A stretch of 8,524 nt of DNA, from NCBI GenBank assembly GCA_003445125.1, contig DLVP01000061.1:1-8524 (forward strand). Reading direction: 5' to 3'. Below, piece after piece: positions 1 through 6,250 of this stretch. The notes beneath the pieces are model-generated. The model was given only the letters and a program-made list of their open reading frames with translations, had not been told where the DNA came from and made no database searches. The position numbers and the translations under genes were made by a program. Positions within the stretch are counted from its first letter, which is position 1. Each line of letters opens with the position of its first letter. Source of the DNA: Oscillospiraceae bacterium. GTDB taxonomy: Bacteria > Bacillota > Clostridia > Oscillospirales > Ruminococcaceae.

Positions 1-1200
1 CCCAAAACCGCCTACCGTCTGATCGGAGAAAGCGAAACGGTGGTGGACGCCGTGTACGGTACGGGCTTTCATGGGATTCTTCCGCCCGAAATCGCGGACC
101 TGATCCGATTTACCAATCATCTCGGAAAGAAAATTTTTTCGTTGGATATTCCCAGCGGCATGGAGGCGGATAATGTCTGTGTGCCGGAAATCTGCATGGA
201 TGCGTTTGCGACCATTGCGTTTGCCGCCTATAAACCGGCGCATCGGCTGGCGCCGACGGCGTTTCTTTGCGGAGAAATCACCCTGGCGGACATCGGGATT
301 GAGGAAAGCGCCTATGAAACCGTCACTCCGTCCGTGGTGATCCTGACCGAAAAGGAAATTCAAACCATGGCGAAAAAACGTCCGGAAAACGGAAATAAAG
401 GAACCTTCGGCCGGCTTGTCAATATCTGCGGCAGCTTCGGAATGTCGGGCGCGGCGGTGCTGTCCACGAAAGCGGCATTGCGCAGCGGCGCAGGTCTGGT
501 TACGCTGGCGACCACCGAACGGCTGGCGCAGGCGCTGATTCCGACGCTGATCGAATCGACCATGCTGCCGATGAAGGAAAACGCGGACGGCGGAATTTCC
601 GCCGAAGACACGGAAAAACTGCTGTCGGAAATCGAAAAGAGCCAAGCGGTGCTGATCGGCTGCGGGATGGGCAATCGGGAAGACACGAAGAAGCTCGTGG
701 AAGCGGTGCTGAAAACAGAAAAAACGGTTTTGGTGGATGCGGATGGTATAAATTCCGTCAAAGACAGCATACCTATAATCAGAGATTCAAAAGCAAGCGT
801 GATCCTTACACCGCATATCGGGGAATTTTCCCGCCTGACGGGAAAAGACATCCCGACGGTGCAGAAAAACCGCTATGCTCTGGCAAAGGCGTTTGCCGCA
901 GAGAACGGCGTGACGCTGGTGCTGAAAGACAGCGTGACGCTGATCGCTTCCCCGGACGGGAGGCTGGCGGTTCATTCCAATGAAAACAGCGGGCTGGCGA
1001 AGGGCGGAAGCGGGGATACCCTGGCGGGCATCATTGCTTCGCTGTGCGCCCAAGGATATGCTCCCGCACAGGCGGCGGCGGTCGGGGTGTATCTGCACGG
1101 AGCTGCCGCAGCTAATACCGCGTCGCGTCTGTCAAAGCACAGTATGCTGGCAAGCGATGTGATCGACGATCTTGCTTTTGCTTTCAAAAAAATTGAGTAG
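1..1200 (+). CDS. nnr: Bifunctional NAD(P)H-hydrate repair enzyme Nnr (epimerase + ADP-dependent dehydratase), 5'-truncated
   Basis: The reading frame is open from base 1, so the N-terminus lies outside the window; the internal GTG at 40 is not a convincing start. Bases 1 to about 360 encode the end of the YjeF_N NAD(P)HX epimerase domain, with the VVDAVYGTGFHG segment and the DIPSG motif at 145-159. From about 385 on comes the ribokinase-like ADP/ATP-dependent NAD(P)HX dehydratase domain: NKGTFGR, a GSFGMSGAAVLS segment, ALRSGAGLVT, TPHIGEF at 808-828 and the GGSGD catalytic/anion-hole motif at 1003-1017. By family knowledge the protein interconverts R and S NAD(P)HX and dehydrates the S form back to NAD(P)H in the cytoplasm. 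The C-terminal domain looks complete and intact, ending in TAG. A lipoprotein gene follows 15 bp later, probably co-transcribed. Identification is firm; the missing part is most of the epimerase domain. Confidence 0.95.
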   Translation, partial: PKTAYRLIGESETVVDAVYGTGFHGILPPEIADLIRFTNHLGKKIFSLDIPSGMEADNVCVPEICMDAFATIAFAAYKPAHRLAPTAFLCGEITLADIGIEESAYETVTPSVVILTEKEIQTMAKKRPENGNKGTFGRLVNICGSFGMSGAAVLSTKAALRSGAGLVTLATTERLAQALIPTLIESTMLPMKENADGGISAEDTEKLLSEIEKSQAVLIGCGMGNREDTKKLVEAVLKTEKTVLVDADGINSVKDSIPIIRDSKASVILTPHIGEFSRLTGKDIPTVQKNRYALAKAFAAENGVTLVLKDSVTLIASPDGRLAVHSNENSGLAKGGSGDTLAGIIASLCAQGYAPAQAAAVGVYLHGAAAANTASRLSKHSMLASDVIDDLAFAFKKIE

Positions 1201-1215
1201 AGCGAAGGGATCGGT

Positions 1216-1761
1216 ATGAGAAAAATCGGAAGGTGTCTGGCAGCACTGTCTCTGGCAATTTTGATGACCTCCTGCAGTGCGGCGGGAAGCGGAAAAACAA
1301 AGAACGGCGACGGATTGAAGGAAATTTCCAACAAATACGACCAGCCGTATCAAACCACGGCGGCGGTCACCTATAACGGGACACAGATGAAGCTGAATCT
1401 GGAGAAAAAAGAGGACGGCACGACGGTGGTCACGTTCACGGAGCCGAAAATGCTCAGCGGGATGAACTTTTCTGTCGGCGAGGAGAAAATCACGGTCGGT
1501 TATCTCGGCTTGTCGTTCGATATCGATCCGAAAAATCTTTCTTCCAGTCTGATCGTTTCCACGATGGTCGATACGTTCAATCAGGTTGCCAAAGGCTCCG
1601 GTGTCACGGCTCAGCTTTCGGACAATGTGCTGGAGGTGTCGGGAACCACCGAGGACGCCGAATTCCTTCTGCGGCTTGACCACGAGAGCGGGAATGCTCT
1701 GTCGCTTCAGGTGCCGTCGATGGGACTGGAAGTGGAGTTTGAAAATTTCAGATTAGGATGA
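1216..1761 (+). CDS. Small putative lipoprotein, function unknown
   Basis: This 181-residue protein starts at ATG 1216, with AAGGGA at 1205-1210 as ribosome binding site (5 bp spacing). The N-terminus is a lipoprotein signal: a short basic start (MRKIGR), a hydrophobic run, then a lipobox-like M-T-S-C, so Cys20 would be lipidated and the protein anchored outside the cytoplasmic membrane. A flexible Gly/Ser/Lys stretch follows. The rest (about residues 35-181) has alternating hydrophobic residues typical of a beta-rich fold (TAAVTYNGTQMKLNLEKK, then TVVTFTEPKMLSG, and VEFENFRL at the end). This loosely resembles LolA/LppX-like beta-sheet lipoproteins, but I see no diagnostic motif. It follows nnr by 15 bp and is closed by a strong terminator 2 bp after its TGA, so it is the last gene of the nnr transcript. 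No role in NAD(P)HX repair should be assumed. Confidence 0.85.
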   Translation: MRKIGRCLAALSLAILMTSCSAAGSGKTKNGDGLKEISNKYDQPYQTTAAVTYNGTQMKLNLEKKEDGTTVVTFTEPKMLSGMNFSVGEEKITVGYLGLSFDIDPKNLSSSLIVSTMVDTFNQVAKGSGVTAQLSDNVLEVSGTTEDAEFLLRLDHESGNALSLQVPSMGLEVEFENFRLG

Positions 1762-1763
1762 AG

Positions 1764-1789
1764 AAAAACAGCCGCAAGGCTGTTTTTTT
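1764..1789 (+). terminator. Intrinsic terminator after the nnr-lipoprotein unit
   Basis: AAAAACAGCC (1764-1773) pairs with GGCTGTTTTT (1778-1787) across a GCAA tetraloop (1774-1777), and a run of seven T ends at 1789. It sits directly after the lipoprotein stop codon, and the A-rich left arm could also let it act weakly on the other strand. Confidence 0.9.
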
Positions 1790-1820
1790 GTGCAAAAAAG
1801 TGCAAAAAATGTATTGCAAA
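1790..1820 (+). repeat. Tandem GTGCAAAAAA repeats upstream of the SDR promoter (candidate operator)
   Basis: GTGCAAAAAA occurs twice back to back (1790-1799 and 1800-1809), a 10 bp period close to one helical turn. A third, shorter TTGCAAA lies at 1814-1820 and forms the -35 box. The position immediately upstream of and into the -35 is where an AraC-family activator would touch RNA polymerase, and such a regulator is encoded in the operon. The sequence repeat is seen directly; its operator role is inference. Confidence 0.45.
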
Positions 1821-1843
1821 GAGGAAAAAGATTTTCGTATAAT
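1814..1843 (+). promoter_or_regulatory. Sigma-A type promoter for the SDR/AraC/FAD operon
   Basis: A perfect -10 TATAAT lies at 1838-1843, with TTGCAA at 1814-1819 as -35 (four of six consensus bases) and an 18 bp spacer. It is placed between the upstream terminator and the GGGAGGA ribosome binding site (1858-1864) of the SDR gene, so the leader would be only about 20 nt. The suboptimal -35 fits a promoter needing an activator. Confidence 0.75.
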
Positions 1844-1869
1844 GAAAGTAACCCGAAGGGAGGAAGAAA

Positions 1870-2574
1870 ATGAAAAGAATCGTGATTGTGACCGGAGCGA
1901 CCGGCGGGTACGGTCTGGCAACGGCAAAAAAATTCAAAGAGCAGGGCGATCGGGTGATTGCGGTTTCCCGAAATCCCGAAAAAGTGGAGCATACGGTGAA
2001 GTCCCTGGGTCTGGAAGCGGGATTTGCGATGGATGTCACCGATTACAGCGCCTGGGTGAACCTCAAAGAACAGGTGCTCAAAACCTATGGCAAAGTGGAC
2101 GTGCTGGTGAATAATGCGGGCGGCGGCATCCGCATTGCCGATACCACTGAACAGACGAAAGAAACCGTCGATGCGATCATCAGCCTGAACCTCAACAGCG
2201 TGATTTACGGCAGCAGCATTTTCGGTGCGGTGATGAAAGAACAGAAGGACGGCGTGATCGTCAACATTTCTTCCGTTTGCGCCAGACATGCGTGGGCGGG
2301 ATGGAGCGTCTATGCGGCGGCAAAAGCGGGCGTGCTGAATTTCACAAAAGGCTTGTATGTGGAATTGCAGAAGCACGGCGTGCGCGCTACCTGCATTATT
2401 CCCGCGTCGGCAAGTACGGGATTCCAGCACTCGGCGGGAATCGGCGAAACGCAGGATTCACTGATGCCGGAGGACATTGCTTCGGCGGTGGTATACGCGG
2501 CGGATATGCCCAAGGGCGCGGTGGTCGAGGAAATGACCGTGTGGGGGGTCAAACAGGTGGTAGAGCCGCTATGA
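1870..2574 (+). CDS. Short-chain dehydrogenase/reductase (SDR) family oxidoreductase
   Basis: This 234-residue classical SDR has its Rossmann nucleotide motif TGATGGYG at residues 8-15, an Asp in MDVTD near residue 55 for the adenine ring, NNAG at 81-84, the structural/catalytic Asn107, the catalytic Ser135 (in VNISSV), and the YxxxK pair Tyr148/Lys152. Spacing of Ser to Tyr (13 residues) is as in FabG. Arg34 after the second beta strand suggests NADP(H) preference. At 234 residues it is close to the usual SDR core length. The family oxidises alcohols or reduces ketones in the cytoplasm; the substrate cannot be told from this sequence. ATG 1870 is preceded by GGGAGGA with 5 bp spacing, a strong site. 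Its TGA overlaps the ATG of the next gene (ATGA at 2571-2574), which indicates translational coupling. It is the first gene of a three-gene operon ending with an FAD-dependent oxidoreductase. Confidence 0.93.
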   Translation: MKRIVIVTGATGGYGLATAKKFKEQGDRVIAVSRNPEKVEHTVKSLGLEAGFAMDVTDYSAWVNLKEQVLKTYGKVDVLVNNAGGGIRIADTTEQTKETVDAIISLNLNSVIYGSSIFGAVMKEQKDGVIVNISSVCARHAWAGWSVYAAAKAGVLNFTKGLYVELQKHGVRATCIIPASASTGFQHSAGIGETQDSLMPEDIASAVVYAADMPKGAVVEEMTVWGVKQVVEPL

Positions 2575-3413
2575 ACCGTTCGAGTCAGTTCAATGAAATT
2601 ATACGGTATATCGAGGAGCATCTGGAAGAGACGATCGAGGTCACAACGCTTGCCCGTATGGCGGGTTTATCGGTGTATGAGTTTCGACGGGTGTTCACCT
2701 TCGTGACAGGCGTGCCGATCGGTGAGTATATCCGAAAACGGCGGATCAGCTGCGCTGCGGAACAACTGCTTCAGAAAAAATGCACGGTGACGGAGCTTGC
2801 CGAACGCTACGGCTATGATGCGCCTTCGTCGTTTTCACGGGCGTTTCGGGAATTTCACGGCTTCGGACCGAACGAACTGGAGCACGGAAATCCCGTGCGG
2901 ATGTTCACCCCGGTGAACTTTGAACTGTGCGTCAGCGGCGGTGCGGATCTTTCGTATACCCTGCGCCATCTGCCGGCATTTTCGGTCAGCGGCGTGTCGG
3001 GCGTTTCGGATCTGCGGGACACCGAGTGCTGCGAAAATGTGTGGTCTGCGTTTTACGAAAACCCGAAGTGCGAAGAAATTCTGAAGGCTTGCCGCGGCGA
3101 ACTGTATGCCGTGTACGACAATCGGGAGGATGGCGTGCAGTGTACGGTCGGTGCGTGCAACGCGGAAAAGGATTTTCTTTCCACGGTGCGGGTGCCGCAG
3201 AGCGATTGGATGTGCTTTCGGGCGCACGGCGCCGAGGACGCGGTGGTAAACCGCCTGTACGGGGACATTCTGTACCGCTGCCTTGCTTACGGCAATTTTG
3301 AGCGGGAGGAACAGCTCCCGAATGTGGAGGTTTTCCCCGAAAACATGGATGACAACGATTTTGAGTGGGAAATCCGGATTCCGGTAAAGCAAAGGAGAAA
3401 GCAGAATGAATGA
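2571..3413 (+). CDS. AraC-family transcriptional regulator with C-terminal GyrI-like effector-binding domain
   Basis: The protein has 280 residues from ATG 2571, which overlaps the SDR stop as ATGA; the frame stays open further upstream, but only as a shadow of the SDR gene. Residues about 5-102 form the double helix-turn-helix AraC/XylS DNA-binding domain: first HTH near 24-43 (TTLARMAGLSVYEFRRVFT), second near 72-94 (TVTELAERYGYDAPSSFSRAF), followed by the family GFGPNE. Residues about 110-273 resemble the AraC_E_bind/GyrI-like ligand-binding fold seen in Rob-type regulators, ending in the typical EWEIRIPV strand. N-terminal HTH plus C-terminal GyrI-like domain is a known arrangement that senses small, often hydrophobic or cationic, ligands. 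Encoded between two enzymes and overlapping both, it probably controls its own operon; the GTGCAAAAAA repeats at 1790-1809 are candidate sites. No strong ribosome binding site is seen (only GGTGG 10 bp upstream), consistent with coupled translation. Confidence 0.9.
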   Translation: MNRSSQFNEIIRYIEEHLEETIEVTTLARMAGLSVYEFRRVFTFVTGVPIGEYIRKRRISCAAEQLLQKKCTVTELAERYGYDAPSSFSRAFREFHGFGPNELEHGNPVRMFTPVNFELCVSGGADLSYTLRHLPAFSVSGVSGVSDLRDTECCENVWSAFYENPKCEEILKACRGELYAVYDNREDGVQCTVGACNAEKDFLSTVRVPQSDWMCFRAHGAEDAVVNRLYGDILYRCLAYGNFEREEQLPNVEVFPENMDDNDFEWEIRIPVKQRRKQNE

Positions 3414-5334
3414 ACTGTGGAAAGAAGCCGAAGGCTTTGAAACCCGCGGCGGTTGGATTGTTGATCAGCAGTCGATGGAGACGCTGCATTCGTCCTATCT
3501 GATGGCGCACGGATTGGGAATTCCCGTCGAGGATGCCGTCGGCGAGCTGGAAGTGAAATCCGCTTCGACATATGCCGTCTGGGTACTGACAAGAGATTGG
3601 ACGGCGGTCTGGAACGTCGGGGACAGCGCGGGAAAATTCACGCTGAAAGTGGACGGAAAAGAGCTTCCCGCCGTTCTGGGAACCAACGGAAAAGAATGGG
3701 CATGGCAGAAAGCGGGCGAGGTGTACCTCTCCGAAGGAAAACATACGCTTTCTTTGCACGATCTGACGGGCTTCAACGGTCGCTGTGATGCCGTGTATCT
3801 GACCGACAGCGGCAAAACGCCGCCTTCGGACAGGGACTCTTTGGACGAGATGCGCCGACGGCTGAATTGGAAGGAAATCAAAGACGTTCCGGAAATTTAC
3901 GACCTGATCGTGGTCGGCGGCGGGGTTGCCGGTATTTGCACTGCACTGTCAGCGCTGCGTTCGGGCGTTCGCACGCTGTTGATCCATGACCGCGGCGTGC
4001 TCGGCGGATGCAACAGCTCCGAGGTGCGGGTCTGCATGGGCGGAGAAACCAATTTTCCGCCGTACGAAAAGCTCGGAAATGTGGTCAACGAAATTGCTCC
4101 GATCATGGGCAGTCCGTCACATTTCGATGCGGCTTATTATGAGGACGACCGCAAACGCTTTGCATTTGAAATTGAAGGATGGCAGGATCGGGTGCTGCTC
4201 AATCAGCGGGTAACCGATGCGCAAATGGAAAACGGGCGCATCACCTCCGTGGTCTGCACCGATGTACTCAGCGGCAAAAAAACGCGGTTTCACGCGCGCC
4301 TGTTTTCGGATTGCAGCGGCGATGCCACGCTGGCGCGTCTGGCAGGGTGCCGGACGATGTACGGCAGAGAATCCCGCGACCGCTTCGGTGAAGGGCTGGC
4401 TCCGTGGAAAGCGGACCGTCTGGTGATGGGACATTCATTGCGCTGGTATACCGAAAAAACCACCGCTTCCGTTTTTCCGGACATTGACTGGGGACTTGAG
4501 TTTGACGACGACACCTGCCTGAACGTCTACAACGGCGACTGGGAGCAGGAAACGGGATTTTCGCGGAATATGGTGGATGAAATTGAATTTATCCGCGATT
4601 TCGGTCTGCGGGCGATTCTCTCCAATTGGAGCTATCAGAAAAATCATTATAAGCACAAGGAGGCTTTTGCCGATTACGCGCTGAAATGGGTCTCTCCGAT
4701 CGGCGGCAAACGGGAAAGCTACCGTGTGGAGGGTGACTATATTCTTCATCAGCAGGATCTGGAGGAATTGCGCCCGCACGAGGACGGCACCGCCTGCATG
4801 ACGTGGAGCATTGATCTGCACTATCCCGAACCGGACAATGAAGCACGCTTCGGCGAGGCGTTTCGCTCCTTTGCATATCATCGCGGGCTTTCCGCTCCGT
4901 ACCCGGTGCCGTACCGCTGCCTATATGCCAAGGATGTGAAGAATCTGTTTTTGGGCGGTCGCATTGTGAGCGCCTCTCATGTGGCGTTTTCGTCTATCCG
5001 CGTGATGCGCACACTGGGCGAACTCGGCGAGGTGGTCGGCATGGCAGCGGGTGTGTGCAAAAGAAACGGCTGCGAGCCGCGGGATGTGTACGAGAGCCAT
5101 CTGTCCGAACTGAAGGAAGCACTGAAGCGGGGAATTACCGTTCCCCATGCGTTCGGCTGCGGGTACGGCGCGCACGAGGCGTATCATTTTAAGGATGTCG
5201 GCTGGTTTTATCTCAATCATCCCGAAGACCGCATCACCGATCCGGAAAAAATCCGAAAATTCAAACGCGGCATTGCGTATCTCGGAATCGAGCATCAAAA
5301 TTCCTTGCCCGATTGGTTTGTGAAGGAAGAATGA
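3406..5334 (+). CDS. FAD-dependent oxidoreductase (FAD_oxidored family) with N-terminal beta-rich module
   Basis: This 642-residue protein starts at ATG 3406 (AAAGGAG at 3391-3397, 8 bp spacing) and overlaps the regulator by 8 bp. Residues about 1-150 form a beta-rich module (FETRGGWIVDQQ, TYAVWVLTRDW, TLSLHDLTGFNGRCDAVYLT) that looks like a carbohydrate-binding type sandwich. Next is the flavoprotein: FAD Rossmann GGGVAG (171-176), RGVLGGCNSSEVRV (196-209), the second FAD motif DCSGDAT (302-308), and the C-terminal FAD contact NLFLGGRIVSASH (513-525) followed by SSIRVMRTLGELGEVVGMAAG. These motifs match the PF12831-type FAD_oxidored family. No signal peptide or membrane segment is visible, so it should be cytoplasmic. 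The reaction is unknown; family members are often found near sugar-degradation genes, which together with the module suggests a sugar-like substrate (inference). It may exchange electrons or share a pathway with the SDR encoded two genes upstream. Confidence 0.9.
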   Translation: MNELWKEAEGFETRGGWIVDQQSMETLHSSYLMAHGLGIPVEDAVGELEVKSASTYAVWVLTRDWTAVWNVGDSAGKFTLKVDGKELPAVLGTNGKEWAWQKAGEVYLSEGKHTLSLHDLTGFNGRCDAVYLTDSGKTPPSDRDSLDEMRRRLNWKEIKDVPEIYDLIVVGGGVAGICTALSALRSGVRTLLIHDRGVLGGCNSSEVRVCMGGETNFPPYEKLGNVVNEIAPIMGSPSHFDAAYYEDDRKRFAFEIEGWQDRVLLNQRVTDAQMENGRITSVVCTDVLSGKKTRFHARLFSDCSGDATLARLAGCRTMYGRESRDRFGEGLAPWKADRLVMGHSLRWYTEKTTASVFPDIDWGLEFDDDTCLNVYNGDWEQETGFSRNMVDEIEFIRDFGLRAILSNWSYQKNHYKHKEAFADYALKWVSPIGGKRESYRVEGDYILHQQDLEELRPHEDGTACMTWSIDLHYPEPDNEARFGEAFRSFAYHRGLSAPYPVPYRCLYAKDVKNLFLGGRIVSASHVAFSSIRVMRTLGELGEVVGMAAGVCKRNGCEPRDVYESHLSELKEALKRGITVPHAFGCGYGAHEAYHFKDVGWFYLNHPEDRITDPEKIRKFKRGIAYLGIEHQNSLPDWFVKEE

Positions 5335-5386
5335 AATCGGTTTTCCGGTGGCGGTTTATGTGTGAAAAATTGCTCGAAGGGGAAAG

Positions 5387-5439
5387 AAAAGTCACTGCGG
5401 CGCGGGAAGTTTTTAACTTCCCGCGCCGCAGCGACTTTT
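5387..5439 (+). terminator. Very long GC-rich palindrome, probable bidirectional terminator
   Basis: Left arm 5387-5411 and right arm 5415-5439 are 25 nt each and pair at 24 positions; the only mismatch is A5394 against C5432. The loop is TTT. The arms begin with AAAA and end with TTTT, so each strand presents a stem followed by a short U tract. It lies 52 bp after the FAD gene and would end the SDR operon. The stem is much longer than a usual terminator, so a dispersed REP-like palindrome is an alternative. Confidence 0.7.
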
Positions 5440-5489
5440 CGGGCATTTGAACTCACCGAGTCCGAAATAAAACCGATCGGCACAAAAGA

Positions 5490-5517
5490 AAAAAGCCGCG
5501 AAATTTCGCGGCTTTTT
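5490..5517 (-). terminator. Intrinsic terminator of the padR-like gene
   Basis: A perfect 28 bp palindrome: AAAAAGCCGCGAAA (5490-5503) and TTTCGCGGCTTTTT (5504-5517). On the minus strand the stem runs into TTTTTTCTTTT, 11 bp past the regulator stop codon. It can also work on the plus strand (TTTTT), backing up the palindrome at 5387-5439. Confidence 0.88.
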
Positions 5518-5528
5518 GGGATTGGACA

Positions 5529-5876
5529 TCAGCCCAATTCTTTCATGTCTTTAATGCCGAGGATGTTCATCACTCCGCGGAACAGAGACAGATACTCTTT
5601 GCGGATTTCCTCCAGATAAGCTACACCGCTGTCCTCCAGATGATAGTAGACACGGGTACGTCTCTTTCCGACTTTCACATGGCTATCGGAAATAAATCCC
5701 TTATCAACCAAGCGGTACAGAGTCGGATACATGGAGCTTTCCTGCAGAGAATACAGCCCGCCGCTGCGAGCTTCCAGTTCCTGTGAAAGTTGATAGCCGT
5801 ACATGTCTTCGCTTTTCAAAAGAGTCAACAGAAGAAGTTCTACGCTGCCGCGTTTTACATTGTCCGAAATCGCCAT
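5529..5876 (-). CDS. PadR-family transcriptional regulator
   Basis: This 115-residue winged-helix regulator reads MAISDNVKRG, then the PadR signature: helix region SVELLLLTLLKSEDMYGYQL (11-30), the recognition stretch SSMYPTLYRLVDKG (47-60) and the wing KRRTRVYYHLEDSG (71-84), followed by a C-terminal helix used for dimerisation (residues about 85-105). I chose ATG at 5876, eight codons inside the longest frame, because the upstream alternative is a TTG and the standard PadR N-terminus (MAxSxxxKRG) begins here; an AAGGA lies 11 bp upstream, further than ideal. PadR proteins usually repress a neighbouring gene for a membrane protein, transporter or phenolic-acid enzyme, and respond to small ligands. 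Here no such partner is adjacent within the window: the flanking genes are a convergent FAD oxidoreductase and a same-strand lipoprotein. Its upstream region has repeats compatible with autoregulation. Confidence 0.93.
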   Translation of the reverse strand: MAISDNVKRGSVELLLLTLLKSEDMYGYQLSQELEARSGGLYSLQESSMYPTLYRLVDKGFISDSHVKVGKRRTRVYYHLEDSGVAYLEEIRKEYLSLFRGVMNILGIKDMKELG

Positions 5877-5915
5877 AATTTTCTCATTCCTTACTTGCAA
5901 TTTAATTTATGATTT

Positions 5916-5982
5916 TATTATACATACCTTTTTGTGACAAGTAAATACTATACATAGGTATTTAATGACAGTAAACTATATA
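5916..5982 (-). repeat. 30-bp-spaced repeats over the padR-like promoter (candidate operators)
   Basis: On the plus strand TATTATACATA (5916-5926) and TACTATACATA (5946-5956) differ at one of 11 positions and start exactly 30 bp apart, about three helical turns. The first covers the -10 and the second borders the -35. A further degenerate copy exists: TGACAAGTAAATACTATA (5935-5952) against TGACAGTAAACTATATA (5966-5982). The inner copy also sits in an AATAC-n9-GTATT inverted repeat (minus strand, 5944-5962). Repressor binding is inferred from placement. Confidence 0.45.
5917..5945 (-). promoter_or_regulatory. Promoter of the padR-like gene
   Basis: On the minus strand TTTACT (5940-5945) and a perfect TATAAT (5917-5922) are separated by 17 bp. 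The -10 lies about 40 bp before the ATG at 5876. Both boxes are embedded in or next to the repeated ATGTATA sequences described separately. Confidence 0.7.
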
Positions 5983-5986
5983 AAAA

Positions 5987-6012
5987 TCGGCACGCAAATG
6001 TTCGCGTGCCGA
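5987..6012 (-). terminator. Minus-strand intrinsic terminator upstream of the padR-like promoter
   Basis: TCGGCACGC (5987-5995) and GCGTGCCGA (6004-6012) form a perfect 9 bp stem with an 8 nt loop. On the minus strand the stem is followed by TTTTTATATAG; the plus strand has no T run after it. It would end a minus-strand transcript coming from the right, either the lipoprotein messenger or a short RNA from 6013-6250. Confidence 0.8.
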
Positions 6013-6175
6013 CGTGTTTAAGCATAATTTTCGTTTTTTGAGAGATGAAAACAGGAAAAATCTGTACAAATATGCAAAGTTTACTGATTGAAAAGGAAAA
6101 TATATGACAAATAATTACAGATTTTGTTGTAAAAATATTTTTCGATGAGTGAAAATATTTCCGAAAAAATCTCTT
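6013..6175. other. AT-rich gene-free spacer
   Basis: No credible coding frame is seen here; an open frame that begins at 6149 on the plus strand is antisense to the lipoprotein gene for most of its length. The only structure is a 10 bp inverted repeat, AAAATCTGTA (6057-6066) with TACAGATTTT (6116-6125), and a weaker GTGAAAA/TTTTCAC pair ending at 6180. It lies between R1 and a minus-strand terminator, so it is either an unusually long 3' UTR or a small RNA locus. Confidence 0.5.
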
Positions 6176-6250
6176 TTCACTTATACAGACGATGAAAAAT
6201 CGAATTTGCTACAAGATTTTGAAAAAAATTTAAAATTTTTTTTCAAAAAA
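6176..6250. repeat. Direct repeat R1 (left copy) flanking the lipoprotein gene
   Basis: This 75 bp segment matches 7273-7342 with 65 of 70 aligned bases identical and 5 nt of length difference, all in A/T runs. The core TTTGCTACAAGATTTTGAAA is identical in both. Its right end is an AT-only inverted repeat (TTTTGAAAAAAA at 6217-6228 with TTTTTTTCAAAA at 6237-6248). It ends at the base next to the lipoprotein stop codon. Confidence 0.85.

Noticed and set aside
2277..2570. Upstream extension of the AraC regulator frame by 98 codons
   Set aside because: It overlaps the conserved SDR active-site region in another frame, is Gly/Arg-rich shadow sequence, and the AraC domain begins normally at 2571.
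5362..5619. 85-codon plus-strand frame through both hairpins, and minus-strand counterparts
   Set aside because: The translation comes from the palindromes and the antisense of the PadR-like gene; no protein features are present.
5877..5900. TTG start at 5900 for the PadR-like protein
   Set aside because: It would add eight residues outside the family N-terminus; ATG 5876 gives the standard start.
5916..5982. CRISPR-like array from the 30 bp spacing
   Set aside because: Repeats are only 11 bp, degenerate and few, and coincide with a promoter; no cas genes are in the window.
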